64,000 bases of DNA from Rhodocyclales bacterium (GTDB lineage: Bacteria; Pseudomonadota; Gammaproteobacteria; Burkholderiales; Rhodocyclaceae). The notes beneath the pieces are model-generated. The model was not told the origin of the DNA. It searched no databases and saw only the letters and a program-made list of their open reading frames with translations. The stretch's first letter is position 1. Every line of letters starts with the position of its first letter. A program made the translations under genes and the position numbers. Location of the stretch: the NCBI GenBank assembly GCA_026399475.1, contig JAPLQY010000060.1:1-64000 (forward strand). The letters run 5' to 3'. Below are positions 36,947 to 48,734 of the stretch, in pieces.

Positions 36947-37031
36947 TGCAGAAAAGCCCTTTCGCAATAGCGACGCAACAGCTTATCCGATGTTTGTGCC
37001 CGACATTGCGCTACCGTCAAATCGTGCACCG

Positions 37032-37370
37032 TCATGCTGTGCCATCGATCAGGGCCAGCGCCTGTTCAATCGCGCTCGAGTCGGAGGGTCGGACCAGGCG
37101 TTCAATCTCCATTCCCTGACGCAGGAAAATCAGCGTTGGCCAGAGTTTCACTCGAAATGAGCGTCCCAGGCGCCGGCCCGGGCCATCTTCAACCTTTATG
37201 TGGCGTACCCGGGGATGCAGGGCGAAGGCCGCTGCAATCAATGGCTGGGCGGCGCCGCAGTGTCCGCAGTAGGACGCGCCGAACTCGATAACTGTAGGTT
37301 CATCGAGAGCATCGACCTCGGCGCGCGATGGTTCGATCCCGGACTGGATGGAATGCGTTTCAATGGCCAT
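37032..37370 (-). CDS. Thioredoxin-like protein with a CGHC site
   Basis: 112 residues. FGASYCGHCGAAQPLI carries the C-G-H-C redox site, and VKLWPTLIFLRQGMEIERLV holds the cis-proline region. There is no signal peptide, so it acts in the cytosol. CGHC is more typical of disulphide isomerases and some specialised thioredoxins than of general thioredoxin (CGPC). The ATG follows the ispD stop directly, so the two are co-translated. Confidence 0.9.
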   Translation of the reverse strand: MAIETHSIQSGIEPSRAEVDALDEPTVIEFGASYCGHCGAAQPLIAAAFALHPRVRHIKVEDGPGRRLGRSFRVKLWPTLIFLRQGMEIERLVRPSDSSAIEQALALIDGTA

Positions 37371-38087
37371 TCAATTCTTGCCCCGGTTTTGCAGTATCCA
37401 CCCTGCAAGTTGCAAATCCAGCGGATAGGTCACCTTGAGGTTGCTGGCATCGGCCGCCACCAGGCGCGGCGAAAAATTCAGCGCTTCAATGGCGCTGGCC
37501 TCGTCGGTGACCTGCGGCGCAAAATCAAGGGCGTCGAGCAACAGGCGGTGCCGGAACATCTGCGGCGTCTGCGCCTGCCACAGACCATCGCGCGACACGG
37601 TCTGCAGAATCCGGCCGCCGCCGTCGGCGCGCTTCAGCGTATCGGCGACGGGCACGGCGAGCAAGCCGCCGGCATCATCCTCGCCCACTTCGGCGATCAG
37701 CTTTTCGACCAGTGCGACCGTAAGGCAGGGCCGCGCCGCATCGTGCACCAGCACCCAGTCGTTGCCAATTCCAGGCGGGGCGCCAAGCTCGCCGGCCATC
37801 GCCCTCAGGCCATTGGCGACGCTGTGCGCCCGGGTATCGCCACCGCAGCGCAGAACGCGCAATTTCGGGCCAAGCGAGGCCATCTCTGCAGCCGGCCAGA
37901 GGATATCGTCCGGCGCCAAAACCACGAATACGTTCGCAATCGCCGGAGTGGCGCACAATGTCGCCAGGGCGTGCCGGATCATGGGCTGGCCCGCCAGCGG
38001 CAGATACTGTTTGGGCATGGCGCGCCCCGAAAGCCCGCCCATGCGCGAGCCGGAGCCCGCGGCTGGAACCAGTGCGTGATAAGTCAT
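37371..38087 (-). CDS. ispD: 2-C-methyl-D-erythritol 4-phosphate cytidylyltransferase
   Basis: 238 residues. [14 protein letters not shown] is the nucleotide-binding loop, followed by [38 protein letters not shown] and [17 protein letters not shown]. The C-terminus has [11 protein letters not shown] and the [10 protein letters not shown] ending. It makes CDP-methylerythritol in the MEP pathway. The gene is divergent from the DUF4010 gene, with a 48-bp spacer. Confidence 0.96.
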   Translation of the reverse strand: MTYHALVPAAGSGSRMGGLSGRAMPKQYLPLAGQPMIRHALATLCATPAIANVFVVLAPDDILWPAAEMASLGPKLRVLRCGGDTRAHSVANGLRAMAGELGAPPGIGNDWVLVHDAARPCLTVALVEKLIAEVGEDDAGGLLAVPVADTLKRADGGGRILQTVSRDGLWQAQTPQMFRHRLLLDALDFAPQVTDEASAIEALNFSPRLVAADASNLKVTYPLDLQLAGWILQNRGKN

Positions 38088-38135
38088 TTTGTAATTCTAT
38101 ACAATCGCTGTACAGGAATTCGCGCGAGAAACAAC

Positions 38136-39398
38136 ATGTTCGCCGCAGAACCCGGATACGAAGCCTTGCAAGCCTTTGCCACCAGTATCGGCATCGGGCT
38201 TCTGATCGGCCTTGAACGTGAACGCCAATCCGACCTCAAGGCCGGCCTGCGCACCTTTGCCCTGGTGGGACTGCTGGGCTGCATCAGCGCCCTGCTGGCG
38301 CAGACCACCGACAGCGGCTGGATACTCGCCGCCGGAATGTTGTCCATCGCTGCCATGATGATCGTCGCACATGTGTCCGATCCGCTCGATACCGGTGATC
38401 CCGGCACCACCTCGGTGGTCGCACTGATGGTCTGCTACACGCTGGGCGCAATGGTCTGGTATGGCTATACCTCGACGGCCGTCATGCTGGCCATCGCCAC
38501 CACCGTACTGCTGTATTTCAAGGCGCAGTTGCATGGCATCTCGAAAAGCATGACGCATATCGACCTGCTGTCAATCCTGCAGTTCGGCGTGCTGGCGCTG
38601 GTGATCCTGCCGATTCTGCCCGACAAGGATTTCGGCCCTTACCGGGCCCTGAACCCGCACAACATCTGGTGGATGGTAGTCCTGATCTCGGGCGTATCGC
38701 TGGCGGGCTACGCGGCTCTGCGCCTGACCGGAGCGCAGCACGGCGCGGCACTGATCGGCCTGTTTGGCGGCATTGCTTCCTCCACTGCGACCACCATGAT
38801 CTTCGCTCGCCACGCCCGTGCCAATGTCGATCTTGTGCGCACCGCAATGGTGGTGATACTGCTCGCCAACATTGTCGTCATGGTTCGCCTCGGACTGGTC
38901 TCTTTCGCTGTCGCGCCGAACATTGCCGGGCAGCTGTTCGGCGTGCTCGGCTGCGGCATCGCGCTCGGGGTTGCGGCGACACTCCTGGGCTGGCGCCAGT
39001 TCCAAGGCGGCGACGCGCTGCCGGTGCCGAATGTCACCAACCCGACCGAAATCAGGACGGCGCTTACCTTCGGCGGCCTCTATGCGCTGATCCTGGTGCT
39101 TTCCGCCTGGCTGCAGGATGTCGCCGGCAATCGCGGAATCTACCTGCTGGCACTGGCTTCAGGCCTGACTGACGTCGATGCAATCACGCTGTCATCGCTG
39201 CGCATGTTCAGCATGGAAAAGCTGACGGCCGCGCAAACCATAACTGCGATAACCCTGGCAACGCTTTCCAACCTCGCCTTCAAGACCGGCCTGGTAGTCG
39301 TCATCGGTGGTGCGGCGCTGGCTCGCCGCAGCCTGCCGGGACTGGCCGCCATTGCCGCCGGCCTCGTCGGCGGACTTCTATTGATGACAAAATCATGA
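38136..39398 (+). CDS. MgtC/SapB-type membrane protein with DUF4010
   Basis: 420 residues with about twelve membrane segments. The N-terminus (FATSIGIGLLIGLERERQSD, then AGLRTFALVGLLGC) is MgtC-like. The remainder matches DUF4010 (LIGLFGGIASSTATTMIFAR, LASGLTDVDAITLSSLRM). Function is unknown; a transport role is likely. The frame is open far upstream, but the ATG at 38136 starts at the first family-like residue. Its stop overlaps the start of the Memo-AMMECR1 gene (ATGA). Confidence 0.87.
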   Translation: MFAAEPGYEALQAFATSIGIGLLIGLERERQSDLKAGLRTFALVGLLGCISALLAQTTDSGWILAAGMLSIAAMMIVAHVSDPLDTGDPGTTSVVALMVCYTLGAMVWYGYTSTAVMLAIATTVLLYFKAQLHGISKSMTHIDLLSILQFGVLALVILPILPDKDFGPYRALNPHNIWWMVVLISGVSLAGYAALRLTGAQHGAALIGLFGGIASSTATTMIFARHARANVDLVRTAMVVILLANIVVMVRLGLVSFAVAPNIAGQLFGVLGCGIALGVAATLLGWRQFQGGDALPVPNVTNPTEIRTALTFGGLYALILVLSAWLQDVAGNRGIYLLALASGLTDVDAITLSSLRMFSMEKLTAAQTITAITLATLSNLAFKTGLVVVIGGAALARRSLPGLAAIAAGLVGGLLLMTKS

Positions 39399-40749
39399 CA
39401 CCTGCCACCGCCATCCGTCCGCCGGCCGTTGCCGGCAGCTTCTATCCCGGCGATCCCGCCAGCTTGCGCGACGACCTCGCTACGTGTCTCGCCGCCTCTC
39501 CGACGCCCGCTCCTGCCCCGGCCGCAGCGGGCCTGCTCAAGGCTGTCATCGTGCCGCATGCCGGTTACATCTATTCCGGCGGCACCGCCGGCCAGGCCTA
39601 TGCCCGCCTCGCGCCGCTGGCCGGGCGCATCCGGCGTGTGGTCCTGCTCGGGCCCTGCCACCGGGTTTCCGTGCGCGGGCTGGCGGCGCCCACCGTGCAG
39701 GCATTCGCCACCCCGCTGGGCAGCATTCCGCTCGACCGGACCACCCTCGATGCGCTGGCCGACCTGCCGCAGGTAGTCGCCAGCGACGCTGCCCACGCCC
39801 AGGAGCACTCGCTGGAAGTGCAACTGCCCTTCCTGCAAACCGTGCTCGGCCAGTTCGAACTGGTGCCGCTGGCGGTCGGCCAGACCGGCGCCGCCGAGGT
39901 AGCCCAGGTGCTCGAGCGTCTGTGGGGCGGGCCGGAAACACTGATCGTGATCAGCTCCGACCTCTCCCACTTCCACAGCTACCGCGAAGCGCAGACCATC
40001 GACCACGTCACGGCGCAGCGCATCCTGGCCCTGGATCAACTCACCAGTTTCGACCAGGCCTGCGGTGCGCTGCCGATCAACGGCCTGCTCGCCGTGGCAA
40101 GGCGACGCGGACTCAGGATCGAACGCCTGGCGCAATGCAATTCGGGCGATACGGCAGGCGACAAGGCGCGCGTGGTCGGCTATGCCTCTTTTGCACTCTA
40201 TGAACCCGACGCGCAATCGATGGCCGCCGATCCCGGACCGGCGCTGCTGGTACGCGCCCGCAACGCTATCGCCGCCCAGCTCCAGCAACCGACTCAGGCC
40301 GAAGCAGCCCATCCGGCGTTGGCCCTGCCCGGTGCCACCTTTGTCACGCTGACGCAGAACGGTCAGCTTCGCGGCTGCATCGGCTCGCTGCAAGCCCATC
40401 GCCCGCTCGATCAGGATGTGCGCGCCAATGCCGTCGCCGCGGCCTTCCGCGATCCGCGCTTTCCCCCGCTGACACTCGCCGAACTGGCCCGCACCCGCGT
40501 CGAAGTGTCGCTGCTCACGGCGCCGGTGCCGATGAGCTTCAGCAGTGAGGCCGACGCCGTGAGCCAACTGCGACCACATGTCGATGGCATCATCCTGACT
40601 GCCGGCCAGCAGCGCGGCACCTTCCTGCCTCAAGTCTGGGAGCAACTGCCCGAGCCCCGCATGTTCATGGCCCATCTCAAGCAAAAGGCAGGACTGCCGG
40701 CCGACTGGTGGTCTTCCGAAGTGCAACTCCAGCGCTACGAGGTGCAGAA

Positions 40750-40774
<25 letters not shown>
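39395..40774 (+). CDS. AmmeMemoRadiSam proteins B and A fused (Memo-AMMECR1)
   Basis: 459 residues. Residues 1-270 are a Memo-like domain related to class III extradiol dioxygenases: PPAVAGSFYPGDPASLRDDL, IVPHAGYIYSGGTAGQAYAR, QEHSLEVQLPFLQTVLGQFE and ISSDLSHFHSYREAQTID, with histidines suited to metal binding. Residues about 285-459 are AMMECR1-like, with GQLRGCIGSLQAHRPLDQDV. In many genomes the two parts are separate genes. The radical SAM partner begins inside the 3' end of this gene. The chemistry of the system is unsettled. Confidence 0.9.
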
Positions 40775-41847
<1,073 letters not shown>

Positions 41848-43728
41848 CTACAGCAGTACCCGCGTCCCCAGTTCCACCACCTGATTCGGCGGCAGCCCGA
41901 AAAAATCAGCCGCCGTTCGCGCGTTGCGATAAAGCGCCGCGAACAGGGCCTCACGCCAGTAGGGCATGGCGGCGCCAACACGCGGCATCACTGTTTCACG
42001 GCCGAGGAAGTAGGAAGTCGTCATCGGCTCCAGGATCAGTCCCTGCTCGGCGCACCACTCCAGCGCCGCCGGCACGTCCGGCACGTCCATGAAGCCGAAA
42101 TGGATGCCGACGCGGTAGAAGCGATGGTTCAGCCGCTCGACCACCGCCCGCTGCGCATCCGGCACGCGGGGCACGGATTCGATCGTCACGGTCACCAGTG
42201 CCACCTGTTCATGGAGCACCTTGTTGTGCTTGAGGTTGTGCAGCAGGGCATGCGGCACATGCTCCGGGTAAGGCGTCATGAACACCGCCGTACCGGGCAC
42301 GGTGATGGTGTCCGGGGTCTCGATGCCGACAATGAACTCCCTGAGGAAAAGCGCCTGGGTGTCGAGCTTCTCGTGCAGCAGCTTGCGCCCCGCCTTCCAG
42401 GTTGTCAGCACCACATACACCGCGCCGCCGAAGACCAGCGGGAACCAGCCGCCGTCGAGAATTTTGGTCGAATTGGCGGCGAGGAAGGTCAGATCGAGAG
42501 CCAGCAACGCGCCGAACACCGGTATTGCCAGACGCCGCTGCCAGCCCCACTGGCGGCGCGCGACGAGGTAGGCAAACAGCGTGGTGATGATCATGGTGCC
42601 GGTCACCGCGATGCCATAGGCCGCCGCCAGGTTGGTGGATGACTTGAAGGCCAGCACCAGGGCGACCACCCCCAGCAGCATCAGCCAGTTCACTCCGGGC
42701 ATGTAGATCTGCCCCATCTGGCTGCCGGAGGTGTGCCGCAGCTCCATGCGAGGCGCATAGCCGAGCTGGATCGCCTGCTGCGTAATCGAATACACGCCGG
42801 TGATCACCGCCTGCGAGGCAATCACCGTGGCCGCCGTGGCCAGCCCCACCAATGGCAGCAAAAACCAGTCCGGCGCCATTAGATAAAAAGGATTGCGGAT
42901 GGTCGCCGGATCGGCCAGCAGCAAGGCTCCCTGGCCGAAGTAGTTGAGCATCAGCGCAGGCAACACCAGTCCGAACCAGGCCAGGCGGATCGGCCGCCGG
43001 CCAAAGTGGCCCATGTCGGCGTACAGCGCCTCCGCTCCTGTCAGGGCGAGGAAAACGCTGCCCATGGCGAGGAAGCCGAGGGCCGGATCGGCGGCGAGGA
43101 AGGCCAGGGCATGCTGGGGCAGCAGCGCCGCGAGAATGCCGGGATGGCTGACGATCTGCGCCACGCCCATGGCTCCCAGCAACGCAAACCACAGGATCAT
43201 GATGGGCCCGAAGGCAACGCCGATCTTGGCCGTGCCATGACTCTGAATCCAGAACAGCGCAACCAGGATGCCCAGCGTGATCGGCACGATATAAGGCGCG
43301 AACACCGGTGTCACCACATCCAGTCCTTCCACCGCCGAGAGCACCGAGATCGCAGGCGTTATCAGGCCGTCGCCATAGAACAGCGCCGCGCCGAACAGCC
43401 CGAGCAGGATCACCGCATGGCGCGTGCGGCCCGATGTCCCCTCGTCGGCCAGCACCCGTGCCATCAGGGCCATGATGCCTCCCTCGCCCTTGTTGTCGGC
43501 GCGCAGGATCAGCGCCACGTACTTGAAGGAAACGACGATCACCAGCGACCAGAACACCAGCGACAGGATGCCCAGCACGTTCGCCGCGGTGATCGGCACC
43601 GGATGGTGGGCGTTGCCGAAGACTTCCTTGAGGGCGTAAAGCGGGCTGGTGCCGATGTCGCCATAGACGACGCCGAGGGCAGCGAGGGCGAGAACGGCGG
43701 TGGTGTCTTTTTGTTCGTCGTGGCTCAT
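41848..43728 (-). CDS. kup: Low-affinity potassium transporter Kup
   Basis: 626 residues with about twelve membrane segments. ALAALGVVYGDIGTSPLYAL and KEVFGN are the family start. RADNKGEGGIMALMARVL, FYGDGLITPAISVLSAVEGL and GQGALLL follow. The hydrophilic C-terminal domain (RVGIHFGFMDVPDVPAALEW, YFLGRET) is typical. It imports K+ with protons. It is divergent from the kdp operon, putting constitutive and inducible potassium uptake side by side. Confidence 0.96.
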   Translation of the reverse strand: MSHDEQKDTTAVLALAALGVVYGDIGTSPLYALKEVFGNAHHPVPITAANVLGILSLVFWSLVIVVSFKYVALILRADNKGEGGIMALMARVLADEGTSGRTRHAVILLGLFGAALFYGDGLITPAISVLSAVEGLDVVTPVFAPYIVPITLGILVALFWIQSHGTAKIGVAFGPIMILWFALLGAMGVAQIVSHPGILAALLPQHALAFLAADPALGFLAMGSVFLALTGAEALYADMGHFGRRPIRLAWFGLVLPALMLNYFGQGALLLADPATIRNPFYLMAPDWFLLPLVGLATAATVIASQAVITGVYSITQQAIQLGYAPRMELRHTSGSQMGQIYMPGVNWLMLLGVVALVLAFKSSTNLAAAYGIAVTGTMIITTLFAYLVARRQWGWQRRLAIPVFGALLALDLTFLAANSTKILDGGWFPLVFGGAVYVVLTTWKAGRKLLHEKLDTQALFLREFIVGIETPDTITVPGTAVFMTPYPEHVPHALLHNLKHNKVLHEQVALVTVTIESVPRVPDAQRAVVERLNHRFYRVGIHFGFMDVPDVPAALEWCAEQGLILEPMTTSYFLGRETVMPRVGAAMPYWREALFAALYRNARTAADFFGLPPNQVVELGTRVLL

Positions 43729-43809
43729 GTATGTGTGGGCGGCAAGGCAGGTTCGATTGACGTTTTCCTGTTTACCAGAGCCTCGCTACCGATGGGCGCC
43801 AAACAGAAA

Positions 43810-43829
43810 TTTTTACGGAATCTTTATAC
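43810..43829 (+). promoter_or_regulatory. Candidate KdpE-binding repeats upstream of kdp
   Basis: TTTTTAC (43810-43816) and TTTATAC (43823-43829) form imperfect direct repeats in a T-rich patch within the 178-bp kup-kdp spacer, similar in character to the T-rich KdpE site of E. coli. A weak promoter-like pair (TTTCAA at 43845, TAGCAT at 43871) follows with overly long spacing. No other feature is seen in the spacer. Confidence 0.35.
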
Positions 43830-43906
43830 CGCCGTCCCGACTCTTTTCAACATCCTGAAATCTACCCGTCTAGCATTCACGGTGTCGCAACCCGTGGAGA
43901 AATGCA

Positions 43907-44002
43907 ATGGACTTCATCTATCTCGCCGCGATGGCGATCTTTGCCGGCCTTGCCGCCGCCCTTGCCAGGGCTTGCGCGCGGCTGGCGGGAGATCGGCCAT
44001 GA
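43907..44002 (+). CDS. 31-residue membrane peptide upstream of kdpF
   Basis: The frame opens at ATG 43907 with GGAGA about 8 nt upstream: [20 protein letters not shown], then [11 protein letters not shown] and TGA. It is one hydrophobic helix with a basic C-terminus. The stop overlaps the kdpF start (ATGA), so it is translated with kdp. It resembles small unnamed ORFs I recall before kdpF in other proteobacteria, but I cannot confirm that here. It may assist Kdp assembly, like KdpF. Confidence 0.55.
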   Translation: MDFIYLAAMAIFAGLAAALARACARLAGDRP

Positions 44003-44091
44003 GTTGGCTCACCCTGGTTGCCGGTCTCGCCGCCGCCGGTCTGCTGATTTACCTGATTGCGGCGCTGCTCAATCCGGAGGACTTCTCGTGA
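43999..44091 (+). CDS. kdpF: KdpF, small stabilising subunit of the Kdp ATPase
   Basis: 30 residues: [20 protein letters not shown], then [11 protein letters not shown] single membrane helix with the conserved L-x-x-PE-x-F/FS ending identifies KdpF, which stabilises KdpABC. It overlaps the preceding micro-ORF and the kdpA start by four bases each. Confidence 0.88.
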   Translation: MSWLTLVAGLAAAGLLIYLIAALLNPEDFS

Positions 44092-45908
44092 CTAACCACG
44101 CATGGCTGTTACTCGGCCTTTACATGGCCGTCCTGCTGTTGCTGGTCAAGCCGCTGGGCCTCTACATCGCCCATGTCATGGAGGGCCGCCTGGCCTTCGC
44201 CACCCGCATCGAGTCAGCCGTCTGCCGCCTCTGCGGCATCCAGCGCGACGAAGACATGGGCTGGCTGAAATACGCCCTGGCCGTACTGCTGTTCAACGCC
44301 CTCGGCATGTTCGCGGTCTATGCACTGCAACGCCTGCAACTCTGGCTGCCGCTCAATCCGCAGGCCATGGCCAGCGTCAGCGCGGATTCGGCCTTCAACA
44401 CCGCGGTGAGCTTCGTCACCAACACCAACTGGCAGGGCTATGGCGGCGAATCGACCATGGGCTACCTGACCCAGATGCTGGGTTTCACGGTACAAAACTT
44501 CCTCTCTGCCGCCACCGGCCTCGTCGTTGTCATCGCCCTGATCCGCGGTTTCGCGCGCCACTCCGCGTCCGGCATCGGCAATGCGTGGCTGGACCTGTTC
44601 CGCGCCACTGCCTGGATCCTGCTGCCGCTATCGATGGTCTTCGCCATCTTCCTGGCGAGCCAGGGCGTGATCCAGAACTTCGACGCCTACCAGGACGTGA
44701 TGACATTGGAGCTGACGAAGTACGACAACCCCAAACTCGACGCCACCGGCCAGCCGCTCAAGGATGACAAGGGCAACGCCGTAACAGAGCCCGCCACGAC
44801 ACCGACCCAGACTTTGCCGATGGGCCCGGTTGCCTCGCAGGAGGCGATCAAGATGCTGGGCACCAATGGTGGCGGCTTCTTCAACGCCAACTCGGCGCAT
44901 CCCTACGAAAACCCGACGCCGCTGACGAACTTCTTTCAGATGCTGTCCATCTTCCTGATCCCCGGCGCGCTGTGCATCGCCTTCGGCCGCATGGTCGGCG
45001 ACATGCGCCAGGGCTGGACGCTGTTCGCCGCCATGACCGTCCTCTTCGTCGTTTTCGCGGTTGGCGCCATGACCTGGGAGCAACAGGGCAATCCGCTGCT
45101 GGCGAAAGTTATGCAAAGCGGTATCCACACGGACGACGCTGACGGAACGGCGACCACAGTCATGAACGACGGCAACATGGAGGGCAAGGAAACCCGCTTC
45201 GGCATTGCCGATTCCGCCCTGTTCGCCACCATCACCACGGCCGCCTCCTGCGGCGCGGTGAATGCCATGCACGACTCCTTCACGCCGCTCGGTAGCATGG
45301 TGCCGCTGGTCATGATGCAGCTCGGCGAAGTGGTGTTCGGCGGCGTCGGTTCCGGCCTCTACGGCATGCTGGTGTTCGCCGTCATGGCGGTCTTCATCGC
45401 CGGCCTGATGATCGGCCGCACGCCGGAATACCTGGGCAAGAAGATCCAGGCCCACGAGATGAAGATGACCTCCATCGCCATTCTCGTCACCCCGCTCTTG
45501 GTGCTGCTCTGCACCGCCATTGCGGTGATGAGCGAAGCCGGTCGCGCCGGCATTGCCAATCCCGGCGCGCATGGATTTTCCGAAATTCTCTATGCCCTGA
45601 GCTCGGCAGCCAACAACAACGGCAGCGCCTTCGCCGGACTGTCGGCCAATACGCCCTTCTACAACGGGCTGCTGGCGGTGGCGATGTGGTTCGGCCGTTT
45701 CGGCGTGATCGTGCCGGTACTGGCCATGGCCGGGTCGCTGGCGGCGAAGAAGCGCATTCCCGTTTCTGCCGGCACCCTGCCCACCCACGGCCCGCTGTTC
45801 GTTAGCCTCCTGATCGGCGTGGTAGTGCTGGTCGGACTGCTCAACTATGTGCCCGCCCTGGCGCTCGGCCCTGTGGTCGAACATCTGGCGCTGTGGCCGA
45901 TCCGTTGA
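44088..45908 (+). CDS. kdpA: Potassium-transporting ATPase, K+-binding subunit KdpA
   Basis: 606 residues from a GTG at 44088 that overlaps the kdpF stop; GGAGG lies 7 nt upstream. About ten membrane segments. Selectivity-filter-like segments include [58 protein letters not shown] and [16 protein letters not shown]. At 606 residues it exceeds the E. coli protein (557), partly from an inserted hydrophilic loop ([20 protein letters not shown]). Confidence 0.97.
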   Translation: MTNHAWLLLGLYMAVLLLLVKPLGLYIAHVMEGRLAFATRIESAVCRLCGIQRDEDMGWLKYALAVLLFNALGMFAVYALQRLQLWLPLNPQAMASVSADSAFNTAVSFVTNTNWQGYGGESTMGYLTQMLGFTVQNFLSAATGLVVVIALIRGFARHSASGIGNAWLDLFRATAWILLPLSMVFAIFLASQGVIQNFDAYQDVMTLELTKYDNPKLDATGQPLKDDKGNAVTEPATTPTQTLPMGPVASQEAIKMLGTNGGGFFNANSAHPYENPTPLTNFFQMLSIFLIPGALCIAFGRMVGDMRQGWTLFAAMTVLFVVFAVGAMTWEQQGNPLLAKVMQSGIHTDDADGTATTVMNDGNMEGKETRFGIADSALFATITTAASCGAVNAMHDSFTPLGSMVPLVMMQLGEVVFGGVGSGLYGMLVFAVMAVFIAGLMIGRTPEYLGKKIQAHEMKMTSIAILVTPLLVLLCTAIAVMSEAGRAGIANPGAHGFSEILYALSSAANNNGSAFAGLSANTPFYNGLLAVAMWFGRFGVIVPVLAMAGSLAAKKRIPVSAGTLPTHGPLFVSLLIGVVVLVGLLNYVPALALGPVVEHLALWPIR

Positions 45909-45924
45909 TTTACCGGAGAATTAC

Positions 45925-48012
45925 ATGACACGCAAAACCTTTTCCCTGTTCGACCCGGCACTGATCAAGCCGGCCATCGCCGACGCCTTCCGCAAGCTGG
46001 CGCCGCGCGTACAGTGGCGCAATCCGGTGATGTTCGTGGTCTATGTCGGCTCGATCCTGACCACGCTACTGTGGCTCGACGCCACGGGTGCAATGGACGG
46101 CCACGGCGAAGCGCCCATTGCGGAAAATTCTGGTTTCATACTCGCCATCGCTCTCTGGCTATGGTTTACGGTGCTGTTCGCCAACTTCGCCGAAGCCATG
46201 GCCGAAGGCCGCAGCAAGGCCCAGGCGGCCAGCCTGCGCGGCCTCAAAAGGGAAGCCTGGGCCAAGAAACTGCACGGTCCCAGCGTGCATGCCGAATGGC
46301 ATACGGTGCCCGCTACCGACCTGCGCATCGGCGATATCTTTCTGGTGCACAGTAGCGAGGCCATACCCGCCGACGGCGAGGTCATCGAAGGGGTCGCCTC
46401 GGTGGACGAATCGGCCATCACCGGCGAATCGGCGCCGGTGATCCGCGAATCCGGCGGTGACTTCTCGGCCGTGACCGGCGGCACCCGCGTGCTGTCAGAC
46501 TGGCTGGTGGTGCGCGTTACCGTCAATCCGGGCGAGACCTTCGTGGACCGCATGATCGCCATGGTCGAGAGCGCAAAGCGGCAGAAGACACCCAACGAAA
46601 TCGCGCTCGTCATCCTGCTCGCCGCGCTGACTATCGTCTTTCTCGGCGTTACCGTGACCCTGCTGCCCTTCTCCCAATTCGGCGTGACAGTGGCCGGCTC
46701 TGGCTCGCCGGTCAGCATCACCGTGCTCGTCGCGCTGCTGGTCTGCCTGATTCCGACCACCATCGCCGGCCTGCTGTCCGCGGTCGGTGTGGCCGGCATG
46801 AGCCGCATGATGCAGGCCAACGTCATCGCCACCTCGGGCCGTGCGGTGGAAGCCGCCGGCGACGTGGACGTGCTGCTGCTGGACAAGACCGGCACCATCA
46901 CCCTGGGCAACCGCCAGGCCGCCGCCTTCCTGCCCGCCGACGGCGTGCGCGAAGAGGAACTGGCCGATGCGGCGCAACTCGCCTCGCTGGCCGACGAGAC
47001 GCCGGAAGGCCGCAGCATCGTCATCCTTGCCAAGCAGCGCTTCAACCTGCGCGAGCGCGACCTGCAAGCACTGGAAGCCAGGTTCGTGCACTTTTCGGCG
47101 CAGACCCGGATGAGCGGCGTCGATGTTCACGGCCGCCAGATCCGCAAGTGCGCCGCCGACGCCATACGCAAGCATGTCGAGGCGCTCGGCGGCACGGTGC
47201 ACATGTCGGTACTCGCCAATGTCGAGGAAATCTCCCGCCGCGGCAGCACGCCGCTGGTGGTGGCAGACGGCACGCGCGTGCTCGGCGTGGTCGAACTCAA
47301 GGACATCGTCAAGGGCGGCATCAAGGAACGCTTCGCCGAGCTGCGCCGCATGGGCATCAAGACCGTGATGATCACTGGCGACAACCGCCTCACCGCCGCC
47401 GCGATTGCCGCTGAGGCTGGCGTGGATGACTTTCTGTCCGAAGCCACGCCGGAAGCCAAGCTGGCCCTGATCCGCCAGTACCAGGCCGAGGGTCGCCTGG
47501 TGGCGATGACCGGCGACGGCACCAACGATGCCCCGGCGCTGGCCCAGGCCGACGTCGCCGTAGCCATGAACTCGGGCACCCAGGCCGCCAAGGAAGCCGG
47601 CAACATGGTCGATCTGGATTCGAACCCGACCAAGCTGATCGAAGTGGTCGAAACCGGCAAGCAGATGCTGATGACCCGCGGCGCGCTGACCACCTTCAGC
47701 ATCGCCAACGACGTCGCCAAATATTTCGCCATCATCCCGGCCGCGTTCGTCACCACCTATCCGGCGCTCGCTGCGCTCAACGTGATGGGGCTGGCGAGTC
47801 CGTCGTCGGCCATTCTCTCGGCCGTAATCTTCAACGCCCTGATCATCATCGCGCTGATTCCGCTGGCGCTGAAGGGCGTCCGCTACCGCCCGGTCGGCGC
47901 CGCCAGCCTGCTACGCCGCAATCTTGCCGTCTATGGACTGGGCGGGCTCATCGCGCCCTTCATCGGCATCAAACTGATCGACATGGCACTGGCCGCCGCC
48001 GGCCTTGCCTGA
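45925..48012 (+). CDS. kdpB: Potassium-transporting P-type ATPase subunit KdpB
   Basis: 695 residues. The phosphorylated aspartate is in [14 protein letters not shown], the actuator motif in [11 protein letters not shown], and the hinge motif in [20 protein letters not shown]. It hydrolyses ATP to drive K+ uptake by KdpA. The ATG at 45925 follows CCGGAG by 8 bases and lies 16 bp after kdpA. Confidence 0.97.
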   Translation: MTRKTFSLFDPALIKPAIADAFRKLAPRVQWRNPVMFVVYVGSILTTLLWLDATGAMDGHGEAPIAENSGFILAIALWLWFTVLFANFAEAMAEGRSKAQAASLRGLKREAWAKKLHGPSVHAEWHTVPATDLRIGDIFLVHSSEAIPADGEVIEGVASVDESAITGESAPVIRESGGDFSAVTGGTRVLSDWLVVRVTVNPGETFVDRMIAMVESAKRQKTPNEIALVILLAALTIVFLGVTVTLLPFSQFGVTVAGSGSPVSITVLVALLVCLIPTTIAGLLSAVGVAGMSRMMQANVIATSGRAVEAAGDVDVLLLDKTGTITLGNRQAAAFLPADGVREEELADAAQLASLADETPEGRSIVILAKQRFNLRERDLQALEARFVHFSAQTRMSGVDVHGRQIRKCAADAIRKHVEALGGTVHMSVLANVEEISRRGSTPLVVADGTRVLGVVELKDIVKGGIKERFAELRRMGIKTVMITGDNRLTAAAIAAEAGVDDFLSEATPEAKLALIRQYQAEGRLVAMTGDGTNDAPALAQADVAVAMNSGTQAAKEAGNMVDLDSNPTKLIEVVETGKQMLMTRGALTTFSIANDVAKYFAIIPAAFVTTYPALAALNVMGLASPSSAILSAVIFNALIIIALIPLALKGVRYRPVGAASLLRRNLAVYGLGGLIAPFIGIKLIDMALAAAGLA

Positions 48013-48022
48013 GGAGAACACC

Positions 48023-48679
48023 ATGAAAATCGAAAAAAATCCGCAGGGCCACCCCGAGGACTTTTTGCCCCCTGAGGGGAGAACCGAGCAAAGCGAGGTT
48101 GTCGGGGGGGGATTATTGCGTCCCGCCGTTTCGTTGTTCGTGCTCTTGTCCGTCGTCACCGGTCTGCTCTATCCGGGCGTGGTGACCGGCATCGCGCAAC
48201 TGGCTTTCCCCGCCGCCGCCAAGGGTAGCCTGATCGTCAAGGAGGGCAAGCCGGTCGGCTCCGATCTGATCGGCCAGAACTTCAGTGAGCCGAAGTATTT
48301 CTGGGGCCGCCCTTCGGCTACTTCACCGCAACCGTACAACGCCGGCTCCTCCTCCGGCTCCAACCAGGGGCCGCTCAATCCGGCCCTGGTGGATGCCGTC
48401 AAAGGCCGCGTCGAGGCCCTGCGCGCAGCCGATCCCGGCAATACGCGGCCGGTGCCGATCGACCTGGTGACGGCCTCGGCCAGCGGTCTGGACCCGCATA
48501 TCAGCCCTGCGGCCGCCGACTACCAGGCGGACCGCGTGGCCCGCATCCGTCAGGTCGACGCGCAGCTCGTGCGCCAGCTTGTCGCCCAGCACACCGAAGG
48601 CCGCGACCTCGGCGTCTTCGGCGAGCCGCGCGTCCATGTCCTCAGACTAAACCTTGCGCTCGATGCATTGCCGCGGTGA
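48023..48679 (+). CDS. kdpC: Potassium-transporting ATPase subunit KdpC with an atypical N-terminal insert
   Basis: 218 residues. The conserved body starts at [20 protein letters not shown] and includes [29 protein letters not shown] and [12 protein letters not shown], so function is likely retained. The ATG at 48023 has GAGGAG 7 nt upstream. Between MKIE and LLRP are about 25 extra residues ([17 protein letters not shown]) encoded by a palindromic GC-rich element. This part should sit in the cytosol before the single membrane helix. Confidence 0.93.
   Translation: MKIEKNPQGHPEDFLPPEGRTEQSEVVGGGLLRPAVSLFVLLSVVTGLLYPGVVTGIAQLAFPAAAKGSLIVKEGKPVGSDLIGQNFSEPKYFWGRPSATSPQPYNAGSSSGSNQGPLNPALVDAVKGRVEALRAADPGNTRPVPIDLVTASASGLDPHISPAAADYQADRVARIRQVDAQLVRQLVAQHTEGRDLGVFGEPRVHVLRLNLALDALPR
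48051..48112 (+). repeat. REP-like palindromic element inside the kdpC reading frame
   Basis: The element starts CCCCGAGG (48052-48059) and ends TCGGGGGGGG, an outer inverted repeat. Inside is CCCCTGAGGGG followed by GAACCGAGCAAAGCGAGGTT. Such GC-rich palindromes are scattered through betaproteobacterial genomes, usually between genes; this one is in frame and coding. I found only this copy in the window. Confidence 0.6.
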
Positions 48680-48734
48680 ACGAAGCGGTTGCCGCGAGTG
48701 ATAAGCTCGCGGCAATGCCAAACGGGAGCCCGCC

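Noticed and set aside
37200..38135. Upstream extension of the DUF4010 reading frame
   Set aside because: This DNA encodes ispD and a thioredoxin-like protein on the other strand; the family match begins only at 38136.
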